Shown: piece by piece, positions 1-7,308 of the stretch
How the letters are laid out: each line of letters begins with the position of its first letter
Numbering within the stretch: the stretch's first letter is position 1
DNA from: Paludibacter sp.
Lineage (GTDB): Bacteria; Bacteroidota; Bacteroidia; Bacteroidales; Paludibacteraceae
NCBI GenBank assembly: GCA_024709185.1
Contig: JANJXE010000343.1
Location: 1 to 8,676 of the forward strand
Direction: 5' to 3'
Length of the DNA stretch: 8,676 bases
Program-made: the position numbers and the translations under genes
Notes under the pieces: model-generated
Seen by the model: only the letters and a program-made list of their open reading frames with translations
Databases searched by the model: none
What the model was told of the DNA's origin: nothing

Positions 1-1049
1 GTGGATTACGTGAAGGTACAATTGGTAACGACAAGGTGACCTGGGAAATTGCAAACAAGTACAACATTGGATTCGATCTGACCGCTCTCTACAACAAGTT
101 GAATCTGACGGTGGATCTTTTTAAGGAACACCGCCGCAATATCCTGCTGGTTCGCCAGGATGTTCCCACTCAAACGGGATTGACTTCGGATATTCTACCG
201 GCTGAAAATGCCGGGGAAGTATCGAACCGCGGTTTTGAAATTTCAGCCAGTTACAACGACAAGATTGGTAAATTGGGCTATACGGTTGGTGGAAACTTCA
301 CCTTTGCCCGCAACAATATTGACTATATCGCCGAGGTTGATAAACGCTACGACTATCAGATGCAGAAAAATCATCCCATTGGTCAGATGTACGGATATAC
401 CTGGACTGGTAAGTTCTACGATTTTGAAGATCTTGAAAATCCGGAAGTCCCAAAGCCTGGTTTTCCTGTTTACCCCGGCGATTTAATGTTTAAGGACCTG
501 AATGAAGACGGTGTTATCGACGACTACGACAAGGGAGCTATCGGTTTTCCAAGTATTCCGGAAATCATTTACGGAATTAACCTGGGAGCCCATTATCAAC
601 AATTTTCATTGAACCTGTTTTTCCAGGGAGCTTCCAATGTGAGTTCGTATTATGGACATGAACTTACCAACGAGTTCATGGCCAATGTACAACCCCGCCA
701 CCTGGGCCGTTGGGTGTACGATCCCGAAAAAGGATTGGATACACGGGCCACTGCCACCTACCCGGCCTTGCAGGTGAATGGTGGCTCTACCTCTACAAGG
801 GAAGTGTCGACCTTCAACCTGTTTAATTCGGCTTATCTCCGCTTAAAGTCAGTTGAGTTGTCGTATACCATTCAGAGTGAATACCTGAAACGCAATTACA
901 TTACCGGTGTAAGGCTGTATCTGAATGGATCCAATCTATTGACCTTCAATGAGTACAAAGCTATTGACCCTGAATACACTTCTGGCTCCAGAGGTCCGTA
1001 TTTCCCGCAAACACGATTTTATTCAGTAGGATTAAATCTGAATTTTTAA
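1..1049 (+). CDS. SusC/RagA-family TonB-dependent outer membrane receptor (3' part only)
   Basis: This is the C-terminal 348 residues of a SusC-type TonB-linked beta-barrel that imports oligomers across the outer membrane with its SusD partner. The reading frame is open to the left edge (first full codon at position 3), so the GTG at 36 is internal and not a start. Family landmarks run in the usual order: VTWEIANKYNIGFDL near the left edge, SNRGFEISASY, GQMYGYTWTGKFYDF, the PGDLMFKDLNEDGVIDDYDK loop, then GINLGAHYQQFSLNLFFQGAS. The end has AYLRLKSVELSYTI, LYLNGSNLLTF and a final strand SVGLNLNF ending in phenylalanine, as expected for an outer membrane barrel recognised by the BAM machinery. 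The SusD gene follows after 12 bp, so the two are almost certainly one transcript. The plug, TonB box and any N-terminal signalling (STN) domain lie outside the window, so it cannot be said whether this receptor signals to a FecR. Family assignment is very secure; substrate is unknown. Confidence 0.96.
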   Translation, partial: GLREGTIGNDKVTWEIANKYNIGFDLTALYNKLNLTVDLFKEHRRNILLVRQDVPTQTGLTSDILPAENAGEVSNRGFEISASYNDKIGKLGYTVGGNFTFARNNIDYIAEVDKRYDYQMQKNHPIGQMYGYTWTGKFYDFEDLENPEVPKPGFPVYPGDLMFKDLNEDGVIDDYDKGAIGFPSIPEIIYGINLGAHYQQFSLNLFFQGASNVSSYYGHELTNEFMANVQPRHLGRWVYDPEKGLDTRATATYPALQVNGGSTSTREVSTFNLFNSAYLRLKSVELSYTIQSEYLKRNYITGVRLYLNGSNLLTFNEYKAIDPEYTSGSRGPYFPQTRFYSVGLNLNF

Positions 1050-1061
1050 AATTAACAACAT

Positions 1062-2924
1062 ATGAAGAAAATTATAATTTTATTCAGTATAGTTGCCCTT
1101 GGTTTCGTATCGTGCGACGACACCTCCGATTTGCTCGATCGCAATGTGCAGACGGGCATCACCGAAGATCAGGTGTTTCAGAATGTTCAGTATGCCGAGC
1201 GTTTCTTGTATGATATCTATGATCAGCTGATTCCGGTCATCCCTATTGGTCCGCTTTCCGGTGCACGCTGGCGTTCGCCCGATGTGTACCTCGAAGCCAG
1301 TACCGATAACGGTCATGCCGAAGCACAGTGGGGAAATGTCCATAATTTTAACAACGGTGCCTGGGATGCTGCGAGTGGTTCGTTCTCGAACCTCGACTGG
1401 AAGATGTACTGGAAATCGATTCGTGCACTCAATATTTACCTGGCAAATATCGATAAAGTTCCTTATAATGTCAATTTCAATTTCGATGAGGCGAAGAAAA
1501 CCATTCGCAAAGCCGAAGCTAAGTTGTTGTTGGCATGGAATTATGCCGAACTGGCTAAGGAGTTTGGCGGAGTACCACTGATTGAGAAGTTTTACATGAT
1601 TACCGATGAGGACATGAAGCTTCCAAGGAATACCTACGATGAAACTGTTAAGTTCATTTGCGATTTATGTGATGAGGCCGCTTTGGATTTGCCCCTTGAG
1701 CATGAAAATGCCAACGATTACGGACGGGTTACGAAAGGAGCTGCTCTGGCGCTTAAAGCACGCACCTTGCTCTATGCTGCCAGTCCCCTCTGGAACAATC
1801 CTCAGAAGCCCGATGATTCTCCCTTTCGGGGAAAGTATAGTCCCGAAAAGTGGAAACTGGCGGCGGAAGCTGCGGCCGAAGTAATCAAAATGAACAAGTA
1901 CAAGCTAATGGATGACATCACCAAAATTTTCCTTACCCGGGTGAACGATGAGTTTATTTTTACCCGTATGAACAGAAGGGTGAGTTATCCAACAGGTTTG
2001 AGTGTTCCCAATGCCTTGTATGTGAATGCTTACGGAAACGGAGGAATGAACCAGGTTACCTACAACATGATAAAGCAGTACGATAAGTTGAAAAATGGGG
2101 TGGCGTTCGATATTGAAGATCCACAGTCGGGTTATGATCCGGCCAATCCCTACAAGGGAAGAGATCCACGCTTTTACCGCGATTGCCTCTACAATGGCGC
2201 TATTCTGAAGGACATAAATAACCAGGTGGCCGAATTCGGGGTTACCGATGGCACCTCTACGCCCGGCAAGCACAACGATCCGTATAAGGGCCCTATGGAT
2301 ACCTATGTGTACTCCATCAAGTTTGCTGATTTACATCTCTATATTACCTGGAATCCGGCTTTTGCCTACCGCGGTCAGGCTGTGGATGCCAATTATCCCT
2401 ATATCCGGTATGCCCAGGTATTGCTCGATTATGCCGAAGCCATGAATGAATATTATGGACCTGAAGTCGATGGATTAGGAATTGGTTTAACAGCACTTCA
2501 GGCCGTAAATGAAGTCCGTACACGGGCCAAATATCCAACCGATCTGACAAGGTACCGCGAATACCTTCCACCCGGCGATGGAACCACAGGCATGCCACCA
2601 CTTCCATCGGGAATGTCGAAAGAGGAAATGCGCGAAAAACTCCGGAAGGAACGCAGGGTAGAACTTTCGTATGAAGAGCACCGCTTCTGGGATGTACGTC
2701 GCTGGAAACTGGATCCGGAGGAATTCACAACTATTCAGGCTCAAATTCCCGAATGGTACAACGACAACGGAGTCAGAAAGGTACGCTATAAAATTGTGAC
2801 TACGCAGAAGCGGGTTTTCAGTCCGAAAATGTACCGCATGCCGATTCCCGAAGATCAGATTTTTGCGAATCCTAATTTGGTTCAAAATCCCGGCTGGCCT
2901 TCAAGTCCGGAAGCGGATGAATAA
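1062..2924 (+). CDS. SusD/RagB-family nutrient-binding outer membrane lipoprotein
   Basis: This is the surface lipoprotein that caps the SusC channel and captures the ligand. The 620-residue product begins with a lipoprotein signal (MKKIIILFSIVALGFVSC) with the lipidated cysteine at residue 18. The acidic run DDTSD that follows resembles Bacteroidota surface-export signals. The N-terminal SusD-like region shows AEAKLLLAWNYAELAKEFGGVPL (about 151-173) and the TPR-like helices GRVTKGAALALKARTLLY (221-238). The C-terminal RagB/SusD domain shows YIRYAQVLLDYAEAMNE (447-463), AVNEVRTRA (481-489), the hallmark LRKERRVELSYEEHRFWDVRRW (527-548) and MYRMPIPEDQIFANPNLVQNPGW (590-612). At 620 residues it is a little longer than classic SusD proteins (about 550), with a proline/glycine-rich insert around 503-517. 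The start is set by the signal peptide and the 12-bp spacing from SusC; there is no clear ribosome binding site, as is common in this phylum. The ligand cannot be deduced. Confidence 0.96.
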   Translation: MKKIIILFSIVALGFVSCDDTSDLLDRNVQTGITEDQVFQNVQYAERFLYDIYDQLIPVIPIGPLSGARWRSPDVYLEASTDNGHAEAQWGNVHNFNNGAWDAASGSFSNLDWKMYWKSIRALNIYLANIDKVPYNVNFNFDEAKKTIRKAEAKLLLAWNYAELAKEFGGVPLIEKFYMITDEDMKLPRNTYDETVKFICDLCDEAALDLPLEHENANDYGRVTKGAALALKARTLLYAASPLWNNPQKPDDSPFRGKYSPEKWKLAAEAAAEVIKMNKYKLMDDITKIFLTRVNDEFIFTRMNRRVSYPTGLSVPNALYVNAYGNGGMNQVTYNMIKQYDKLKNGVAFDIEDPQSGYDPANPYKGRDPRFYRDCLYNGAILKDINNQVAEFGVTDGTSTPGKHNDPYKGPMDTYVYSIKFADLHLYITWNPAFAYRGQAVDANYPYIRYAQVLLDYAEAMNEYYGPEVDGLGIGLTALQAVNEVRTRAKYPTDLTRYREYLPPGDGTTGMPPLPSGMSKEEMREKLRKERRVELSYEEHRFWDVRRWKLDPEEFTTIQAQIPEWYNDNGVRKVRYKIVTTQKRVFSPKMYRMPIPEDQIFANPNLVQNPGWPSSPEADE

Positions 2925-2955
2925 TATAAATGTCAACTACGTAAACTGAACGAAT

Positions 2956-4074
2956 ATGATAAAGTATAAATTTTTCGTATTACTGATTGCAGCACTTGGA
3001 ATCTCTGCCTGTAATGAAGTCGACTTTGAGGAATACTTTGCTGAACTGGATAACACCCGGAATTATCCCGAATTGTTTTCAGCTCAAACAAATTACGTGA
3101 CCGATTTGTGCCTGATATACAACGGCCGTCCTTCCGGAATTAAATATACAAAGGAAATCATGCGTCCTTATGTTTACTATACCGATAAACAGGGAAATCC
3201 AAATTTCCTGTTCGATGGCTTCCTTATGCTGGAGATTGTAGGCCCTGATGGCAGACCTATTTATACACAACCCGATAATACCAATACGACGCTCTGGAAC
3301 TGGTACCTCGACAAGCAATTTCAGGAGGGTATTGCCATTTCGGCGATTAATCAGGTGCTCGATAGTCTGGCGAAGCAGAACGTGGTGCCGGAACGGAAAC
3401 GCAAAATTGTGATGGGTATTCCTGTTCCTTATCAGTCGAATATGGCTTTCGGGCTAATCGGCGGGAAGGAAATGAAACTCAATACGGTAGAAAACCGGGC
3501 TGCTGCTACGAAATGGTTCATTGACGAAACGCTGCGTCGTTGGGATGAGAAAAACTATCAACACCTGGAGCTGGCTGGTTTTTATTACAATGAGGAACAT
3601 GCGCGCGACAAGGGCGACAGTATCATCCCGATTACAGCACAGTATATTAAGTCAAAATCGAAAACCTTTTACTGGATTCCTTATTTCGGAGGACAGGGAG
3701 CAAAGGACTGGAAAAAACTGGGTTTCGATGTTGCCTATCAACAGCCGAACTATTTTTTTACCAAATCAACAGCAGCCGGAATGCCGGCAACACGCATTAA
3801 CGACGCAACTCATTTTGCTTCGAAATACGGAATGGCACTTGAATTTGAATTCGATGACAATATCACCGACACGCTTTATCAGCGTAAATTCAACGAATAT
3901 TACAACGGATTTGTAAAAGAAAAGGTATTTGATAGTGCACCTATTGCCTATTACGAAGGCGGAGGTGCCTGGTACCGGATGTGTACCAATCCCAACGCAA
4001 AAGTCAACGATTTGTATCACAAACTGGCTGAGATGATTATTTCCCGCCAGAAAAAAGCCGATTTACTGAATTAA
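2956..4074 (+). CDS. DUF4855-type lipoprotein, putative TIM-barrel hydrolase
   Basis: A 372-residue lipoprotein with a lipobox ending ISAC (lipidated Cys19) followed by the acidic stretch NEVDFEEYF, so it is probably anchored in the outer membrane. From memory the body matches the DUF4855 family, which to my knowledge has no established activity. Read by eye, conserved hydrophobic strands alternate with helices as in a (beta/alpha)8 barrel: TDLCLIY (49-55), FLFDGFLMLEI (84-94), RKIVMGIPVPY (149-159), LELAGFYYNEEHA (204-216), TFYWIPYFG (237-245), FDVAYQQPNYFF (257-268), GMALEFEFD (292-300) and IAYYEGGGAW (330-339). Glu213/Glu214 at the end of strand 4 and Glu296/Glu298 on strand 7 are where clan GH-A glycosidases carry the acid/base and nucleophile; this is inference. 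All these blocks recur in the paralogue at 5678-7006. It sits 31 bp after SusD, the slot often held by a surface glycan-binding protein or enzyme, and 18 bp before the next gene. It ends soon after the barrel, with no sorting domain. A related family such as DUF4434 is an alternative. Confidence 0.8.
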   Translation: MIKYKFFVLLIAALGISACNEVDFEEYFAELDNTRNYPELFSAQTNYVTDLCLIYNGRPSGIKYTKEIMRPYVYYTDKQGNPNFLFDGFLMLEIVGPDGRPIYTQPDNTNTTLWNWYLDKQFQEGIAISAINQVLDSLAKQNVVPERKRKIVMGIPVPYQSNMAFGLIGGKEMKLNTVENRAAATKWFIDETLRRWDEKNYQHLELAGFYYNEEHARDKGDSIIPITAQYIKSKSKTFYWIPYFGGQGAKDWKKLGFDVAYQQPNYFFTKSTAAGMPATRINDATHFASKYGMALEFEFDDNITDTLYQRKFNEYYNGFVKEKVFDSAPIAYYEGGGAWYRMCTNPNAKVNDLYHKLAEMIISRQKKADLLN

Positions 4075-4092
4075 AACTCACTCTAAAATTAT

Positions 4093-5583
4093 ATGCTTAT
4101 GAAAACAACAAGGACTTTTTTTGTGGCATTTTTGTCACTGGTTTTGTTTGCGACAGCACTGGAAGCGCAGACGCAGTATTATTTTCACGAAAATTTTGAA
4201 GGTTACCGGGGTGTAATCAAGGATGAAGCCGAATTAACTGTTACTTCAAATCTGATTTATGTGGATAAGACCTCTACTGAGTTTGGGTATAAGTTTAAAC
4301 TGGAAGCTACCCGTCTGATTCCTTCTTATACCGGAAACACCTTTGATACTACCTTTTGTGCTCAGGTGTTGAACCGTGGCCGCTACCGCGTGAATGCGTG
4401 GATGATTTCCCGCGAAATTGATCTTACCAATGCCACTGCTCCAGAATTGCGTTTCGATTACGCCTGTGGATTGCACCTGGGCGTTAATAATTTCAAGGTC
4501 ATGGTTACAGAGTCGTTCAACGGTACCGATCCCCTGGCTTCAACCTGGGTAGATAAAACCGATGAATCGGGTCTGCGTACCATTGAATTTTTCAAAGGTT
4601 CGGCTTATCCAACACGTTTTGCACAGTTAAAAGTAGATTTATCAGCCTATGCCGGAAAAAAGGTGTACATCGCCTTTAACAACGAAAGTCCGCTGGATAT
4701 GGAGACTCCGTTCAACCCTGAAGAGCCACTGCATTATGTGGATAATATTATTGTCGGCGAGAAAGTACAGTTGCCAACCGGTGTATATCTTTCGGAAAAT
4801 TTCGAAGCTATTCCCGGACCTAATGATGCTGATTTTAATAGTTACAACGGTTGGTGGAACGCCGATCCAAAGAACCCGGGCCGTAACTTTAAAAAGAGAA
4901 TTGATACTACGATGCCTGCCAATTGTTTAATCATTCACAACAACGGACGCACCTCTGCGAATGCCTGGCTGGTATCTCCCATCATCGACCTTACTAATAC
5001 GACCAAACCTGTTCTGAGCTTCGATTTTGGCTTCGGAAACTATGTAGATACTACACTGATGTCGGTAAAGATTACCGACGAGTTTCTGCAGGGTGCCTCC
5101 GATCCCTATCAGTATGTTTGGGAAAATGTGACAGCACAAACCGGCATTAACAATCCATCGATTGTTACCCGCCATCACGAAAGTGTATATCCGAAAACGG
5201 TTCACCGTGTGACGATGGATCTGTCGTACTATGTTGGCTATAAGATTAATGTCGCTTTCAACTATATTTTACCGCTCGACAATGTTAATACGCCTCCCAA
5301 TCCTAAAGTGCCTGTATACTATATCGATAACTTTATGGTTGCAGAAGATAGTGTAATCAGCTCCACAGAGAATGTAATCAATCGCAATGATTACTTTAGG
5401 CTAATGAATGGCCAAATTGAACTGAATTCGAATGTAGTTACAGCCGAACTGTACTCCATTGATGGAAAGAAAGTGATGTCAGGTACCACAGGTCAGTTAA
5501 GCACTCAACAACTGAAAGGTATTTACCTGATCCGTATTGTAGACGAAAACGCTGCAATCAATACATTCAAACTGAGCTTGTAA
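4093..5583 (+). CDS. T9SS-exported protein with two choice-of-anchor-J-like domains
   Basis: A 496-residue secreted protein with three parts. A Sec signal peptide (about residues 1-25) has likely cleavage at LEA|QTQ. Two related beta-sandwich modules follow at about 29-223 and 231-418. Each opens with an ENFE motif (33-36; 235-238), continues with AW(M/L)(I/V)S..IDLTN (102-113; 291-302) and a SFDFGFGNY-like strand (119-128; 309-317), then MDLS/VDLSAYAGKKVYIAFN-type strands. Each ends in Y(V/I)DN(I/F)(I/M)V (215-221; 410-416). This matches the choice-of-anchor J/cleaved-adhesin type of domain in T9SS cargo. The last ~65 residues (about 430-496), with TAELYSIDGKKVMSG and LKGIYLIRIVDE, form a type A T9SS sorting domain. 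It would be removed on export while the protein is attached to the cell surface or released. No enzymatic motif is visible, so a binding or scaffolding role is inferred. The start is uncertain: ATG 4099 (MKTTRTFF) is an equally good N-terminus. It lies 18 bp after the lipoprotein gene. Confidence 0.85.
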   Translation: MLMKTTRTFFVAFLSLVLFATALEAQTQYYFHENFEGYRGVIKDEAELTVTSNLIYVDKTSTEFGYKFKLEATRLIPSYTGNTFDTTFCAQVLNRGRYRVNAWMISREIDLTNATAPELRFDYACGLHLGVNNFKVMVTESFNGTDPLASTWVDKTDESGLRTIEFFKGSAYPTRFAQLKVDLSAYAGKKVYIAFNNESPLDMETPFNPEEPLHYVDNIIVGEKVQLPTGVYLSENFEAIPGPNDADFNSYNGWWNADPKNPGRNFKKRIDTTMPANCLIIHNNGRTSANAWLVSPIIDLTNTTKPVLSFDFGFGNYVDTTLMSVKITDEFLQGASDPYQYVWENVTAQTGINNPSIVTRHHESVYPKTVHRVTMDLSYYVGYKINVAFNYILPLDNVNTPPNPKVPVYYIDNFMVAEDSVISSTENVINRNDYFRLMNGQIELNSNVVTAELYSIDGKKVMSGTTGQLSTQQLKGIYLIRIVDENAAINTFKLSL

Positions 5584-5606
5584 TTTAATTATATAAGTTA
5601 GTTTTA
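5578..5606 (+). promoter_or_regulatory. weak candidate promoter for the second DUF4855-type gene
   Basis: The Bacteroidota housekeeping promoter is known to be TTTG/TTG near -33 and TAnnTTTG near -7. Here TTG (5578-5580) is followed after 18 nt by TAGTTTTA (5599-5606), which matches the -7 box at all but the last base. A second near-match, TATCTTTA, lies at 5605-5612. The TTG overlaps the last codon of the upstream gene, and the region is AT-rich, so chance matches are likely. If real, it would let the second DUF4855-type gene be expressed separately, with the hairpin at 5623-5657 in its 5' leader. Confidence 0.2.
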
Positions 5607-5622
5607 TCTTTAATCATTTACT

Positions 5623-5657
5623 CATCGCCGGCTGATGCCAGTAGGCAGTCGGCGATG
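5623..5657 (+). terminator. GC-rich hairpin between genes (possible terminator, attenuator or REP-like repeat)
   Basis: A perfect 8-bp inverted repeat, CATCGCCG (5623-5630) and CGGCGATG (5650-5657), extends inward to a 12-bp stem with one G-U pair (5623-5634 with 5646-5657). The loop is 11 nt. It is the only GC-rich element in an AT-rich 94-bp gap and ends 20 bp before the next start codon. The sequence after it (TTCTTACTATT) is T-rich but has no clean T tract, so intrinsic termination would be weak. It may reduce read-through from the SusC/SusD transcript, stabilise an mRNA end, or be one copy of a dispersed palindromic repeat. Confidence 0.5.
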
Positions 5658-5677
5658 TTCTTCTTACTATTCCGTTT

Positions 5678-7006
5678 ATGAATCGATTTTTTACCTTGTG
5701 TTTTTTTATAGTAACAGTTGTAGTTATTCAGTCGGTAGGAGCTCAGGTTTTTCCTGAAAAAACCAATTATCCTCCTTATTACAGTGGAATCAACGGGCAT
5801 ATCACCGACCTTTGTCTCTTGTACTGTGCCCGTCCTTATCCGATGGTTCCCTACACCAAAGAGACGATGAAGAAATATCTTGTTTATTCCGACAAAGGAC
5901 AGACACGGTTTCTGTTCGATGGGTTTATCCTGTTGGATATCCGCAGCACCACGAATCAGCCACTGGAAAATAACCCGCTGACAGCCACTCAAAACGAATG
6001 GACCTTGTTAATGAATCGCTATTTCGAAGAAGGATGGGCAGCATCGGCCATCGACCAGGCATTGGAAGATCTCAAGGCAGAGAATATCGTTCCTGTACGT
6101 AAACGAAAGATAGTCATGGGAATACCTGTTCCCTATGCACATAAATTTTCTTTTGGGACCATTGATGGTAAACGCATGACCATGGAAACGGTGGAAAGCC
6201 GTATTCGTGCTGCTCAATGGTATGTGGATGAAGTACTACGTCGGTGGCAGGATAAAAAATATAAAAACATTGAACTGGCTGGCTTTTACTGGGTCGAAGA
6301 ACATGCCCGTGAAAACGGAGATCAGATTATTCCCGTTGTTTCGGACTATGTCAAAGCGAAAGGATACCGCATGGTGTGGATTCCGTATTATGGTTCGGCC
6401 AATGCTTTTGCTAAACATTGGAAGTCGCTGGGCTTCGATATGGCTTATCAGCAGCCCAATTATTTCTTTGTGAGAGCTACTCAGCTTGGGATTCCGGCCA
6501 CCCGGCTTTACGATGCCACCAAATTTGCTTCCGACAATGGAATGGCCATGGAATTTGAATTCGATCACAACGTATTCGATACCCTCTACCAACGTAAGTT
6601 TACCGAATATGTCGATTATTTTGAACGAAACAAGGTATTCGAACGTACGGCAGTGGCCTATTACGAAGGCGGTGGTGCCTGGCCGCTGATTGCCGACACC
6701 AATAATCCGGATATCAGGGCACTCTATCAAAGGTTGGCAGGACTTATTGCCGATCGCCAGGAAAAAGCCGACGGGATGTTTGTTAACCGGCAGCCGGCTC
6801 TTTATGAGGGTGTTTCAATTCTTAACAAAACAAAGTTGTTGTTTCAATTGCCTGTCGATAAGGTATCACTTTTTTCGGCAAATGGTTCCATGGTGCGTTA
6901 TTATGCATCAACCAATGAAGTCAGTTTGGAAAATCTGAAAGGATTTTATATTTTAAACTACATCCACGAAGATAACCGTTACAGCCGCAAGTTGGTGATA
7001 TTATAG
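5678..7006 (+). CDS. DUF4855-type protein with T9SS sorting domain, putative secreted TIM-barrel hydrolase
   Basis: A 442-residue paralogue of the lipoprotein at 2956-4074, with a different delivery route. It has a Sec signal peptide with likely cleavage at VGA|QVF (residues 22/23) and no lipobox cysteine. The core repeats the paralogue's blocks: TDLCLLY (43-49), FLFDGFILLDI (78-88), RKRKIVMGIPVPY (141-153), IELAGFYWVEEHAR (198-211), VWIPYYG (233-239), FDMAYQQPNYFF (253-264), GMAMEFEFD (288-296) and VAYYEGGGAW (326-335). Candidate catalytic acids are Glu207/Glu208 and Glu292/Glu294, with Glu330 on the last strand; function is inferred. The extra C-terminus (about 388-442), with VSLFSANGSMVRYY and LENLKGFYILNYI and a basic end RKLVIL, is a type A T9SS sorting domain, so the enzyme should be surface-attached or released. 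The ATG at 5678 begins the signal peptide directly. The gene is 94 bp downstream of the J-domain gene across a hairpin, so it may be in the same operon or partly uncoupled. Its transcript probably ends at 7115-7167. Confidence 0.83.
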   Translation: MNRFFTLCFFIVTVVVIQSVGAQVFPEKTNYPPYYSGINGHITDLCLLYCARPYPMVPYTKETMKKYLVYSDKGQTRFLFDGFILLDIRSTTNQPLENNPLTATQNEWTLLMNRYFEEGWAASAIDQALEDLKAENIVPVRKRKIVMGIPVPYAHKFSFGTIDGKRMTMETVESRIRAAQWYVDEVLRRWQDKKYKNIELAGFYWVEEHARENGDQIIPVVSDYVKAKGYRMVWIPYYGSANAFAKHWKSLGFDMAYQQPNYFFVRATQLGIPATRLYDATKFASDNGMAMEFEFDHNVFDTLYQRKFTEYVDYFERNKVFERTAVAYYEGGGAWPLIADTNNPDIRALYQRLAGLIADRQEKADGMFVNRQPALYEGVSILNKTKLLFQLPVDKVSLFSANGSMVRYYASTNEVSLENLKGFYILNYIHEDNRYSRKLVIL

Positions 7007-7114
7007 TTGTATCCATTACAAGTAATTCACATTATGGGGTGTGTTACTTAAGAATATTCTGAGTTGTTAACTTTTGATCCCGAAATCAGGGCACAGTTAC
7101 AAATCCGTCTCAGT

Positions 7115-7167
7115 AAAAGCATTTACGCCAAAACATCATAGAATGTTTGAGCATAAATGCTTTTTTT
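7115..7167 (+). terminator. intrinsic terminator after the second DUF4855-type gene
   Basis: A perfect 11-bp inverted repeat, AAAAGCATTTA (7115-7125) and TAAATGCTTTT (7154-7164), runs straight into a seven-T tract (7161-7167). Inside the loop a second perfect 6-bp stem, AAACAT (7131-7136) with ATGTTT (7143-7148), extends the hairpin. It begins 108 bp after the stop codon of the gene ending at 7006 and is the best candidate end for the left-hand transcript. The A run on the 5' side could make it work on both strands, but no minus-strand gene is seen here. Confidence 0.75.
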
Positions 7168-7222
7168 ATTGCAGGAATTTTGATATAACCCACAGAGAAT
7201 ATTTGATAACTCAACTCTCACC

Positions 7223-7257
7223 TTTTGCAAAAAAATGCTCATCAGGTCATAATTTTC
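7223..7257 (+). promoter_or_regulatory. candidate Bacteroidota-type promoter for the sigma/anti-sigma operon
   Basis: TTTTG at 7223-7227 is followed after 22 nt by TAATTTTC at 7250-7257. This matches the known -33 TTTG / -7 TAnnTTTG consensus except for the last base. The predicted start of transcription would be around 7262-7266, giving a leader of about 75-80 nt before the ATG at 7342. A weaker alternative pairs TTTG (7178-7181) with AATATTTG (7198-7205) at a 16-nt spacing. AT-richness makes chance matches plausible. Confidence 0.33.
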
Positions 7258-7293
7258 AGAGAATTTGCAAAATACTTAGTACTTTTATAACCT

Positions 7294-7308
7294 ATCATAC
7301 TCTATGAT
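7294..7308 (+). repeat. small dyad (ATCATA-CTC-TATGAT) in the sigma gene leader
   Basis: A perfect 6-bp inverted repeat with a 3-nt spacer lies 33 bp upstream of the sigma factor start, downstream of the candidate promoter. It could be a protein-binding site or a weak leader hairpin. The flanks allow an alternative pairing of TATCATAC (7293-7300) with GTATAAGATA (7309-7318). Such short AT-rich dyads arise often by chance, so function is not claimed. Confidence 0.3.

Noticed and set aside
36..38. GTG as a start for the first gene
   Set aside because: The frame is open to the left edge and the residues before it (GLREGTIGNDK) continue the SusC barrel, so this is an internal valine.
6236..6730. 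164-residue minus-strand open frame (the longest antisense frame)
   Set aside because: It lies wholly antisense to the conserved core of the second DUF4855-type gene, and a similar antisense frame occurs opposite its paralogue (3766-4020). This follows from the coding sequence and is not evidence of a separate gene.
7015..7026. ATTAC-AA-GTAAT palindrome just after the stop of the second DUF4855-type gene
   Set aside because: A 5-bp stem with a 2-nt loop is too short to fold well and has no T tract; the hairpin at 7115-7167 is a far better terminator.
7074..7307. 77-residue open frame in the gap before the sigma factor
   Set aside because: It spans the terminator hairpin and T tract, has no family motif, signal or good start context, and its composition looks like translated AT-rich non-coding DNA.
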